64,000 nucleotides of DNA from Beta vulgaris subsp. vulgaris (lineage: Eukaryota > Streptophyta > Magnoliopsida > Caryophyllales > Amaranthaceae): positions 18,336,109 through 18,400,108 of the forward strand of contig NC_079209.1 in assembly GCF_026745355.1 (NCBI RefSeq), read 5' to 3'. Below are positions 45,852 to 58,000 of this stretch, piece after piece; positions within the stretch are counted from its first letter, which is position 1; each line of letters begins with the position of its first letter. The position numbers and the translations under genes are program-made. The notes beneath the pieces are model-generated. The model had not been told where the DNA came from. It did no database searches and saw only the letters and a program-made list of their open reading frames with translations.

Positions 45852-46628
45852 ACGTTATACTTTTTTTAATAATAAATAAAAATGTTGCTGCGGTTTGGCT
45901 AGGAATTGCAGCAATAGCTTGACATATTGCTGCGGTTTTTGATCGCAGCAATAGGTTAATTACCTATTGCTGCCCCCTTAATTGCTGCGCAGCTAAAACA
46001 ACCGCAATATGCCACTTAATGACTGCAACAATAAGCATTTATTCTACTAGTGTATCTAATAACAACTTTTTTCAATAATTAGATGATTTGAGTTTCGTAG
46101 TAAATTTAACTTAAACGAACAACTTAAATAATCTTATATTATGATTCAATGTCATATCAATTTATCAATATATTAATAATTATTTATGAACTTGGTAATA
46201 ATTAATTATTCAAAGAGTTACTGAGTTATTATAAGTCTAAGAGAGTAACTAATTAATGTTCAGTTATCATATGGTTGTTAACAAGTGACTATCTAAGTAC
46301 TTGTTAACCTATTTACTTATGGTTGTTACATATTAACAATTAACTTATTGACTTTACTTTTTAATAAGTTAGAGTTAGTTTTTATAAGCGAGAATGATTT
46401 GGGGGTAGTTTTTCAACCGTTGGATTTGATTTAACGGCTTAGATTATATCCGAGGATAGAATGAATGGTGGACAGTTGGATTCTATTGTTATTGCATCAA
46501 CGATCAAGATTAAAGGTCTAAATTAAATTAACGGTTCAGATTGTAATGTATATGAACCCTAGTTATAATCACTTAGGCCTCATATGAACCGTCGTTGTAA
46601 ACATATGATTCTCATTTGTATAATATTA

Positions 46629-46947
46629 CTCCCTCCGTTTCCTAAAGATCTTCCCTCTTTCCGTTTAAGGGTGTTTCCAAAAGATCTTCCCTATTTTGCT
46701 TTATTCCTTATTTGGCAAAACAAATTTCCCTATTTACCCTCTCATGTCACTATCATATGATCCACCGTTACATTATTAATTCAATTTTACTCCCTTTCTC
46801 TCTCCTACTTTAACCCATTTTTATTTGTTTATTTATCTTAACCCCTTTCTCTCTCCTACTTTACTCACATCATGCCCCCACACAACTTGATTTTCCTTGG
46901 TATCTGTAGGAACAGTAAGTGGGAAGATCTTTAGGAAACGGAGGGAG
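46629..46947. mobile_element. Stowaway/mariner-type MITE
   Basis: CTCCCTCCGTTTCCTAAAGA and the complementary end TCTTTAGGAAACGGAGGGAG, flanked by TA (46627-46628 and 46948-46949). The arms stay complementary for about 30 bases. No coding capacity. Confidence 0.88.
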
Positions 46948-47239
46948 TATAACATATCAAGAGTCGTCGTTCTAATTTATAATCAATACAATATTAAAGT
47001 GGTTTTACAACTATTTTCATACCAATCTACTACAAAATGATTAAACATATTGATAAAATAGTTTGTTTATACTATATCATATATAGTCACAACATAATAC
47101 ACATATATCTCGTTATGTTTATTATTGTTATTGCTATTATTAGCATTGTTGCTACTATGACTGTTAGTATTTGTATTATTATTGGTATTGTTAGTATTCA
47201 TGTTCTTATTTATATTACTATTGTTATTGTTAACATGGT

Positions 47240-47256
47240 TACTATTATTATCATCA

Positions 47257-47326
<70 letters not shown>

Positions 47327-47367
47327 TATTATTGTTATTATTATTATTATCATCATCATTTTATGTT

Positions 47368-47440
<73 letters not shown>
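47240..47440. repeat. (ATT)n / (AAT)n microsatellite, inverted halves
   Basis: A long run of ATT triplets (about 47258-47350) is followed by AAT triplets (about 47370-47414) and then TTA triplets again to about 47440, so complementary runs face each other. Long poly-I, poly-L and poly-N readings here are artefacts of the repeat. Confidence 0.9.
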
Positions 47441-47445
<5 letters not shown>

Positions 47446-48192
47446 TCATTATCATCACAATTATTTACAAAATTATATATCAATCATAATGCTTATAATA
47501 ATAAAATCAAATATATAAACCTTGTAATTGATCGTCTACTCGTTATTATTGTCGTTGGTTATATAATATTAGAACATACGAAGACTCGTTCTACTCCTTT
47601 ACTCATTAGAGTGGTTTTTAACAGTTGATTAGTCGAAATAAGAATTGACTAAGATAATACACTAAACATCACGGTAAATAATATAAGGTTTTTTATTAAT
47701 TTTTCGTTATCATCCATATATTTATCGCACACACATACACTATATATGCCGATCACAATACTTGTAATGATATAAGTCGTTTACAAAATCCGCAACAAAA
47801 TCAAAATGACCCGGCCGGGAGTTAATCGAAGTTGAATGGACGTTCAATAGCGAATGGATCTGATGCTTCACAATAATCGAACTAAGGTCATTAGTGATTC
47901 AACCCGAATACACTTGACTCTACCCAAGCATACATGAAACTCAAATACAACCTGCACAAATCTGGTTGAAAAATGTGCATCGGTGATCACACCCGGGAAT
48001 GAATCAACTTGTAAATGGAACGCTCAGACATGTCTGACACCCGACAATCTCATAATTCAAATGTGATCAATTTAGTTGAACAAAACCTGACCAATCACGA
48101 TTAGGGGCATCGACTGTCAGAACTCGTACGGATCTGACCTGGTTCGCCGTGAATATACCCAAAATCTGTTTGAGAATCTGTTTTGACACCAC

Positions 48193-48540
48193 TATGTTTA
48201 GTTCACCTGATATTTTCTGATCTGAACTTATTTTTTCTGATCTGATCTGAACTTATTTTTTCTGATCTGATCTGATCTGATCTGATTACAAGATCTTATC
48301 TTTTAGATTTTTCTCAATATATAACAAAAAAATATAGTCATGTGGGGTCTTGTTTGATTCATCTCAATGAGTACTTTATTAATATTCAATTATTATAATT
48401 TTTACTAATATGTAATGAAAGATATATAATAGTAATAATAATTTTTAAATATAAGAATGATCTGAACTGATATGATCTGAACTGATATGATCTGATCTGA
48501 TCTGATCTTAAATAAGCAAAAATAAGGTGAACTAAATATA
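48193..48540. mobile_element. MITE-like element with TTTAGTTCACC ends and ATCTGA arrays
   Basis: Left end TATGTTTAGTTCACCTGAT and, from the right, TATATTTAGTTCACCTTAT form inverted ends; TA may be the target duplication. Next to each end is a short array of TCTGA-TCTGA units in complementary orientation (48218-48296 and 48460-48508). The core at 48325-48425 is the same TAGTCATGTGGGG block found in the CTCCCTCCG-type MITEs. Confidence 0.6.
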
Positions 48541-49009
48541 GCCTAAATCGAGACTAAATTTAAAAGCTTATCGGAAGAGTTCACATTGAAAAAGAAATGG
48601 CGGAATATATGAAAAGATTGAACATTGAAGATTTGAATTTTTTTTAAGAAGAAGAAGACCAGTCAACCCAGAATCTTCCACTTCACATTCACTAAAAACG
48701 CGTTTGAGTAGCCATCAAACCTAATATTATTACAGTCAAAAGCTCACACTTTTTGGACAATTAATTTCATCCTTCAAAAGTCTAACCTGCCCCACCCATA
48801 AAATAACCCAATCAAACAAACATCCCAAGAAAAAAAAAGGGCAAAAAAAAAAAACACCCAGAAGTAAAGCTGTGCTACTTGAAAAGTTGCAATTTGCAAC
48901 CCATAAAAATTGGAACTTTGTAAATCAAACAGAACTTTTTGTTATTGTTGTTGTTGCAACTTGCAACTCGAGAATATCTGCTTAAATTTTGTGAATTTAT
49001 TTCTCTGTA

Positions 49010-52000
49010 ATGGCAGAATCATCAACAAAATCTGATGCTTTATTGACCACATTAAGCAATGCAATTCAAGCAGTTGGTAGGGGATTTGATGTTACATCTG
49101 ATATAAGGTTGTTATACTGCAAAGGAGCACCTGGGTCTCGTTTAATTCATATAGATGAAGATCATATTAGAGATATTGTTATCTCGAATGATGTTGTTCT
49201 TCCTAATGTTTCTGTTGATATTGAATGTTCTCATGGGAACAAGTCTTGGGAAGCTACATCTGTTTGGAACTTTCATCAGGTGATATACTTGTATCTAATT
49301 TTTTTTTACTGCTTTTAATGATTTATAAATCAATGCATTGTTCTTTTTGTGTTTGATTTTTGCTTTTTTTTTTTTGCTGCAATTATTATCTGGGTATTTA
49401 TGAAAATTTTGTTTTCTTGAGCTCTTCTTGGTAATTTGCTCAAAGGGGTTTTTTTTTTTTTGGGTTGGTGGTGGTTGGTTGGGGGAGGGGGTTATTATTT
49501 TTGCTTGTTAGTGGCTATATTGCTGGATTATTTTCTTGCTTAGGGTTTTTGTTAGTTTGTGTTCTTTGTTTTGACATAGGGAGATTAGATTTCTTGAATT
49601 TTGGTATTGTGCACTTGAATTAGTCATAGATGAGATATGATATGAGGTATAAAAGGTACTGGAAGTTTAGTTTTGAGGTGGTTGATTGATTGATTGTGGA
49701 AGGTTGTCCTTAATTTCTATAAATCACACTAGGTGAGGAAATCTAGCAATTAGGAAGTGTAGTATCATAGAATTGAATGTTCATATGTGTTTCTAGTAAT
49801 TATGGTATGCTATAAGTTAACTTTCGAGGAGTAGTAGAGTTGGCAGACGAGGCATTTCATTTCACACATTATTTACGCCCTTGAAGGTTAAGCAATATCC
49901 AATGAGCGACTTAACCACATGGTGCTCATCACAAAAGTGTTCCCTTTTATTCTAGCTGCAGCTGTTGGATTTGGACCAATCACCATTGTGTTTCTGATTC
50001 TGTCGAAAGTAATTAGTTTCATATTTAGGTGTTGAAAGAGTTCTCTTTGTTCTTTCTATTCCTGCTGCACTTGGACAAACTTCTCCTAGATTGCAACAGA
50101 TTCAGATTAGTAAGTGGATGTCATGAATTTTGATTTAAAGAATAGGAATCTATCTATAGCCTGGAGAATTCTAAATATGTTGCCACATCAGCAACTGAAC
50201 TCTGAATTCAAGAAAATTAGGAAGTTTATTGCAGTATCCATAGCGCTTCTATATAGTATGGATACAAGAGTTAGAGTAAAGTATCTAGTCTCTGTTGAGA
50301 ATCTTCTTATTAAACCCAAAAGATAATGTAGCCAGGCTGTTCATTTTCTAGAGAAACACATTCTTTGATTTTTCTCCAAGTCTTCCTTAGTAGACAACAT
50401 CCTAATAAATTCAGGATGTTAAAGCTTAACTTCAATTCTCTAAAACTTAACACTAATTAATGCTGGAACTTTTCCTTAATTAAAGTTAGCATTTCTCCTA
50501 TTTTGGGATGTAATGATCTTCCATGATGTGGCAAGTATCCAACCATACCAAGCATATTATTAGGCCAAAATTTGCCTTCATTGTTTGATTGAGCGGATAG
50601 CGTGCATGGCCTTGAGCGAGTGTATTGACTATAGAGCATACCAACACCGAGCATATAGGCTTACATTTGCTCGAGCGAACGTATTCCTAAGTCTAGTAGG
50701 ATTTTGTTTAGAAATCAACATATATCTTGGCATGTATTTTATTTTATCTAGGACTATTGTTAGCTTGGGGATCTAGTTGTATATTCCTGTTACGATTAGG
50801 TTATTCCTATTTGACTATAAATACATGTTATGGGATGGATCAATTGTGTGGTGAGTAAGCCAAAATGTAAATGTTTGCGTGAAATATGGGTTAAGGCTAG
50901 TGCCAAGGGACTCATGTGTGCTCAAGTGGTATCCGAGTTCTAGGGTGATTAGTTTACATCAGAGATATCTCGGAAGCCTTGTAAGTCTCCATATCATACA
51001 CATTTCTAAAAAAATCTAGTGCATTCTTTCTTGGTGATTTTTCCCCTATTTATCGCGTCTCAACATTAATTCTTCTTGTGTGTTCCTTATTTTTGTTTCT
51101 TATGTATGGTCCACGTCATTATTGCTGGCCAATATGTAATTTGACAGTGACCCTAACAACTTTCATGGCTGTTGAAAGCAAAGGTTTACAAGTAAGCGTT
51201 TCAGTACTTCTCTGCAGATGGTCTGCAGACCTGTAGAGTATGATGTTGTAGTGATTTCATCACTGCCAACCGAAAGGATGTGCACCCATTTACAAAGCTT
51301 ATACCTCAGCTCAGCTATTTATGGGCATCTAAAGAATCTATGATCAGGAGTTTTCAGTCATTGCTCATATAAGTTAATATCTGAGAAAAAATCTTTATAT
51401 CAACTGTGTACAGTACAGCCTATCTTAAGTTAGCTGCCTATTCTGAAGTCTATAGTGCCTTCCAGAGGGAGGGCTTTTCCCTTGTCAGGGCCCATTGCAA
51501 CCAATAGCAAATAAATTGTTCAGTATAAAAGGCTCGTGCGTTAAGTTCTAAATATGTATGTATCCTTCCTTGTCAGATTCAGATGCTCAATATCCTCTAT
51601 TCAAAATATTCCCTTTGCTGCCTATGTTACCTGGGAAGAATATGAAGAATCACATCAGCCAACACTCCTGAAATAGTAAGCATGGACTCATTGGCCCACA
51701 ATTTCTCTTTGAAATGCAGAATGGCAAAACATGAACTCACCCTAAAGGGTCGCATATTAAATTCTCGAACTTCCCGAGATGTAGTGGGTTGCACATTATC
51801 CCTACTAAATAAAGGAGCTTGCCTTGAAGTTAAAGTTTCTGTTCGTCCCTTTAGTTTTATAAGAAAGTGAAATTCTATAGGGTGCCCTTGTTCTATAGAT
51901 TGTTTTGTTAAGTGGGCCATGTTTATTAATTTCAAATGGTGCTTTTCAGCTCTCGCAAATCACAACCATCCACATGGTAACCTTCCATTGACGTTCTTTA

Positions 52001-55000
52001 GAAAGCGTCTCTTTTTTTGTTGACTAAACCCCTTGAAGGCTTGAACACCATCAGTCTTTCTCTACCTGGCATATGAGAAATATTAGTTGGCTCTTGGTGC
52101 TTTTCAGTATCCCATCAATTTATTGTTTTGACATTCATCCATTATTAATTGTACTTTTGCCTTTCTGTGGTTGGAGTGAGCTCTTTACCGTATAGGAGAC
52201 AGAGGATAGAGAATTTCTTTATGTTTAATGTGCAAAAGTGAACTAACCTAAGGGACGAAGTTAATTAAAGAATAACACTTGAATCTGGTTATTACTAAAA
52301 GGGACCATGTACATCTTAGAGACAATTATCCATCATGTGGACAAGTTTTAAACACAAGGACACCTTATTAAATACCCCGCACCCAAGCCCTCTCCCACCC
52401 AACAAAAAACTTGCTACATGGCCATTTTTCAAATAAATACTTTGGTAAGAAAAAGACCCGACTCCAATATATTTGAAAAGCCATAAAAAACGGCTCCCTT
52501 TTGTTTTCATTTCTCCCATTTCTTGCTTCTGTCTCGAGGATCTAAAAGAGCTCGAAAGGATGTGAGAGGAGCGAAAAGCGTTTTTCGTTTTTGAAATGGT
52601 GGCAAGACCTATCTAGTTCTATATGTCCTTGGAATTCTTCCATTTCAATTTAGACCAAAAACAGAAGTAGAAACAGAGGGTTTCTTGGGTCATCAAATGA
52701 TACATCGTGCGATACAGTCAAAACAAGGTATTTTATTGTGAAATAATAGATACTTCGGAGATGGGTAAATTCATCAACGGACTCTTTTTTATTTTTTCCA
52801 TTTAATTGGTTTTTTCCCCTTTCTCGCGTAAAAGCAATGGGAATGAATCTACATATCACCTTCTTTGGCATCATTGTGCTTGAACCCTGCCTGCATGGGT
52901 TAATGGAGTAGAAAGACCAGTCTTTCAACATAATGTCACGATTTTTTCAATCAAGCTTCGATAGTGTTTGTTTTGTAGTGTCTTATCTGGCAAAGGTTCT
53001 CTATGTTTTTAGAGGAAGTTGAACATATGGAATATGATAGCACTCTTCAGCCTCTTTTAGTCACTACATACTGGAGACACTCCTTTTTCAAAAGTATTAG
53101 AGTCAGAGCCTTAGCCAATCCTGTTAGTAACTGAAATAATTTAGAAAGCTCATGATCAACTCGAAGCAACTAACATCAGCCCTTAATGATTGCATCATGA
53201 GCAAGAAAGATCTACTTTTTCATATCTTGGCTGCATATTGAAGTTCAAATCTCTTGTCATTATATCTATTCCTTTTAGTAAGGTACCTCATCCCAAGGAA
53301 AACAAAAGGAATCACCATGTCTCATTCCCTTTATTCTAGAAGAGGAAATATAGGATCATCGGTGAACAAATTTGTATTTTGCAATGTAACAAGTGAGCTG
53401 AACGGGAGCCCAAAACTATTAACAGTTGCTCCAAGAGTACCGAAGGGTATCATAAGCCATTTCAGCTCCACTCTAATTGTTGCCTCATAGATATGCTTGT
53501 CCTTCCACAAGACTTCACAGGTTCTTAGGCCATTAGAGCATTATGATCTTTAATACTCCGTTCTATAATGGCTGTTAGCACAGGACCGACGACCGTCATT
53601 ATCCTGGGCAACACCCTTTCAATCCTGTTCGCTTGTATAGTTGCATTATTGTAATCATATAAAACACCCCACAAGAACTCTGTCAACGGAACATGATTAA
53701 TTGGAGTTTGGGTGAGAATTGTAACTTTGACTTCTTCAAGCATAGTACCAGTACTCAGAAATGATTCACAGCTGCAAAAAAGTCTTCCTTGATTATATCT
53801 CAATATTGCTAAAAGAAATTATAAGTAAAGACAACCATTCTAGGTCTCTGTCCTTTTCAATTATCATGGATATAAACCTACTGCTGACTCGGTAACAATT
53901 GCAAGTTCAAGTAATTCCTGGATGAATAGTAGTGAAGACTGCACTTGATCATCTGTATTCTCATCTGCCAACTCCTCTTTATTACAAGAAGGATCAGTAA
54001 AACTGCAGTTAATCATTTGACAACTTATGATCCTTGTCTAGCTTGCTCTACTTTAAAGTTTGGAGTTTGGACTCTAGCATGGAAAATTTTGGTATCTGAA
54101 TATCTTCTTTAGATCTGTGTTGCTCTGGGTTATTTCATACCCTTATATAGTCTTCATACACAACATAAAATACAAGAATGCTATTATCAGCTACCTGGGT
54201 CTGCAATTAATGTGTAACAAAAACTTGGTTTCATTCAGATGTCGGAACATTTCAATAAGAAGTCAGGGTTATCTGGAAGCATCCCCCTGGGAAGCTTTAA
54301 TGCGATGTTCAATTTTAGTGGAAGTTGGCAAGCTGATGCAGCAGCTACTAAATCCCTTGCAATGCTGGGTTATTTCATACCCTTATATAGACTTCAATTA
54401 AAATCGCAACTAGCTTTAAAGAATGAAATTAAAGCTGCTGTTCCGTACTCCTGGGATCCTCCAGCTCTAGCAAGGTAAGTTTATAAGTTTTCGAATACTT
54501 TAATGTCATGTAATATTTTCCAGATCTCCATTTTATTCATCATGATTTTGTTATGGTATATCTTATTTTTCCGAAATAGTATAATGACAACTAACTAAGA
54601 TTCACACTTTGACAGCCCGATGTTTGCATTGCTGGTGTACCTTTTTACTTTAATGCTTATATCTCAAGGAAAATCATGGAAAGTTAATTGAATAATCACA
54701 CATTATTTAAAAAAAAGAAAAATTGAATAATCACACATTCCTGTGATGACCTGCTAAAGTGGTAAACTCTTTGATGAGGACCAATTTTGTTAAACAATAA
54801 TGGGAAGTCAAAGTTGGGAGTATATCTAGTCGAATGAAAGGTGGGACAATTAATGGAAACACATGTGGGGTCATTGCTTTTGCTTGATATTTGGAACATT
54901 CTTTTCAAGATGGTGTTCAATGTAGCAAGGGGTGTGAATAAAGGAGTATCACTAGGAATAAGTGGCATAACTGGCATCCAACTGGGTGCTCGTAAGGGGT

Positions 55001-58000
55001 TGATATCTATTATAAAACCTGATGATTAATACTTATTAGTTGCACGGAGATGATTATATGTAAAAGACTTTCAAGAGATTTTGGTCTTTTAGCAACCTTT
55101 TCAGTAACAACATACGTTTCTTTCAGAAAACGCACACACGCACACATTTATGATATCTCTTATATAATTATGCTTGCATCAGTTTATCATCTTTCAGAAT
55201 GTTTGGCTTCAAGAAACTGTGACAGGTTTCTATTCTGCTGAGATATTTTGTTCGTTATTAGAAATTTGGGGATGAGGTTTCTCAATGATAACTCATGTGG
55301 GTTTTCTTTTTTTCAGTTTTATTGAAAATTTCGGTACGCATGTTGTTAAATCAACAACCATTGGTGGGCGGGATGTAGTTTATGTTCGGCAGGACCAGTC
55401 ATCACTTTTATCAGAATCAGACATTGAGAATTATATGAAAGACATTGGGGATCAGAGGTTTACAGACTTGAGAGGCCAACCTAATGCTTCCCCTCTGAAA
55501 TACAAGGACAAGGCTAGTATTGCTGCTTTGCTCAATAAAGAGTAATTTCAGTAAGATATAATAGTGCCCCTCCCCCTCCCTTTTATACTCCTGGGATAAT
55601 TCTCTCTCTCTTCTCTCTTTTGAGTAGAGGGGAGGAGGTTTCATTGGTTCCTTCGCCCCTCTGAGTAAGCTTATTCAAGTGAAGTCTGTAAACATATCAG
55701 GATGTGATAAGTTAATATGCTCTTGCAGGATGTTACTGTTATTTTTAGGAGGAGAGGAGGAGATGATCTTGAACAGAGTTCCATCAAGTGGGCGGAGAGT
55801 GTAAACTTAGCACCAGATGTAATCGAAATGACATTTGAACCTATTGTATCTCTTCTTGAAGGAATACCTGGTCTAAAGCATTTAGCCCATGCTATTGAGC
55901 TGTATTTGGAGTGTAAGGTTCTCCTCACAAGTCACACCTCCTTAGTTTTCCACATATTTTCTATTTCTTATATATATATATATATATTATCTTTTTAAGT
56001 CTTCAAAATTTATAGGATTACCAATTTACCACACTGCCCTTAAAGTATTCTTCATTATGTTTCATTGTCCTCATATGTGTAAACAGTCATCTACAGGGGA
56101 AAACAAATTTTGCATAAGAGAAAGTATCTAATGTATTGACAACGTCATATGTGATATTGATCCTCACTGTACCATCCAAGGCTTAGCTGCAACCTTAATA
56201 CAGAGAAGTTGCTTATTGTACACGTCCTTAGAAGTCCGTCTCACTTGCAACCCATAACTAATTTCAGATAAATTGGGGCTTATGTGAACAAATCTTTACT
56301 CGCTTTATCTCATACATGTGTTCTTACTTTTTATTGTTGAATTGTCATAAATAATACGCTTAGACATTGATTACTATGCAATTTATCCACCATTTTTGCC
56401 TACAGTGCTCTTCATTTAATTGTATTTGCATAGCTTCAATTTATCTATATATTTTGATATGTTACACAAGGTTTTTTGTTAGATCAATTATTCCAACACA
56501 TCAATTACTATCTTGCTTAATCTATAGTCAATGAGGAGCATATGTCTGGGATTCTGGAGTATAGGCAATGTTTCCGGTAACTAAGGTGGTTTAAAATGAA
56601 AAAGAAGACTGCATAGAAGACCTCTTTGTTCTTGAAGAAAAATTGACTTTTAAGAAACCCAAGTAATTACCATTTCCAAATCAAGGATGAAATTTAAATT
56701 CTCAATTGGAAGACAAGAATGCACCCACAAAATAAAGCTTGCTTTTTTTTGGATCATTATGTCCTTATACATGCCTGACACTTTGAAGATCCAACTTCAA
56801 AAGTTCATTGAAAGTTTAGAGGCATTTTATTCTATTTTTCCTTCTCATATTATCTCTCTTCAACTTTTGGACATCTAGGAGTCCATGTATTTATCTTGGG
56901 GCTCTAAGTCTTCTTGACAACAAATTGCTACATGTTGTCTAATGTTGGTGTTTAGTATGTGTTTTCTGGTAGCTCCAGAGTATCTAATTTTCGTATTCCT
57001 GTTGAAAATAGGAGATCAAAAGAAATATAGAATATCTAATTTGCATGATCATGTAATAGTTATTGCTCTTATTATCTGTTTTATAGTTAGTACTGGTTAA
57101 AAAGGAAGGGAAAAGTCTGGTCTGCATTCTACTTTATTGACATCTAGAAATGCTTTTTCCCAGACAAGCCACCTCTTGAAGATCTACAGTACTTTTTAGA
57201 ATTTCAAATACCTCGAGTTTGGGCACCTGAACACAGCAATCTACAACGAAAAGAGCCGGTTTGTCAATCTCTTCAATTCAGCTTGATGGGTCCCAAGCTT
57301 TATGTCAGCCCTGAGCAGGTGACTATCATCGACATTCTACTAGAATTTGAGGCTTGCTTGAGATATGGGTTTAGTTGTATTCTGCTTGTAGTTATTGCTG
57401 ATGAGAAGAGTATTAGATTTATAACTCATGAAAAGAAGAAATCACACTGAACCAGGAAATAGTATGATGACAGGCGTTTGCTATGTAGCCTGTTGGATAA
57501 ATAGTGTTGAGTTGCCAATGTCTGCATCGTAAAATCAATGCACAATAAAATGACCTTCCTGAAACTGCCAAAGAAACAGAGCATGTATTTGTGTAGAATG
57601 TATGAAATTGAAAATATTGATTGCTTTGGTCTTTTGTCCTATGTTATTTGGACACTTCACCTAATGTACATATGCTGGGCACTTCCACATGGGTATGAAA
57701 GATTGACACGATTTTGCGCCAATCATAAATATTTTCCATAAATTAGCCAAGTCTCATACTTGGCATATATATCTGTGCATGACATAAGTACTTGTTTCCA
57801 AGTAAAATAGCTTTTTTCAAATGAGATGTGACCAGTGACATTCCATCTCTCCTTTTTTGACTCTGTTTTTGGTGCTCTCATTTCATCTGTCTTTCTTTGG
57901 GTGATTTCTGGTGAACTCATTCCATCTCTCTAGTCTCTATTCTTGATTCTTCCTAAAGTTTTGCTTGAAAAATGGCAACATAAGAGTACTGCTAGCTTTT

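Larger units (their letters stand above)
37525..46052. mobile_element. Non-autonomous CACTA element (copy 2), split by an LTR retrotransposon
   Basis: Left tip CACTAGCATAATAATTGTTT at 37525; right tip, on the minus strand from 46052, CACTAGTAGAATAAATGCTT. Both are flanked by TAT (37522-37524 and 46053-46055), the 3-bp duplication expected for CACTA elements. Subterminal regions carry many ATTGCTGCGG and CCGCAGCAAT words. Without the 6.97-kb retrotransposon the element is about 1.55 kb and encodes no transposase; the middle is a CT-rich part with repeated CTCGCCAGATTCGCAAGGTCG. Confidence 0.88.
46056..49009. other. Intergenic DNA upstream of CAD1
   Basis: Contains a MITE (46629-46947), a large ATT/AAT microsatellite (47240-47440), an unclassified stretch with GACCTGG/CTGACC words (47800-48190), an ATCTGA-rich inverted-repeat element (48193-48540), and about 470 bp next to the gene that should hold its promoter and 5' untranslated region. 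CCATAAAATAACC at about 48796 is a weak TATA candidate. No other gene is supported. Confidence 0.5.
49280..54238. other. 4.96-kb intron 1 of CAD1
   Basis: Between FHQ (exon 1) and MSEHFNKKSG (exon 2), both phase 0. It contains poly-T runs near the donor, an LTR-like segment (about 50580-50940) and a minus-strand gene-like fragment (about 53280-53810). A stretch at 52480-52930 looks different in composition, but I could not assign it. No CAD1 exon was found inside it. Confidence 0.6.

Noticed and set aside
47182..47628. Long plus-strand reading rich in L, N and Y
   Set aside because: It is translation of the ATT/AAT microsatellite.
52480..52930. Possible organelle-derived DNA in CAD1 intron 1
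   Set aside because: The composition looked plastid-like, but I could not match it to any plastid or mitochondrial gene with confidence.
55513..55830. Frameshift that would make CAD1 a pseudogene
   Set aside because: It arises only if the GT donor at 55542-55543 is used. The GC donor at 55513 restores both frame and family length, so an intact gene is the simpler reading.
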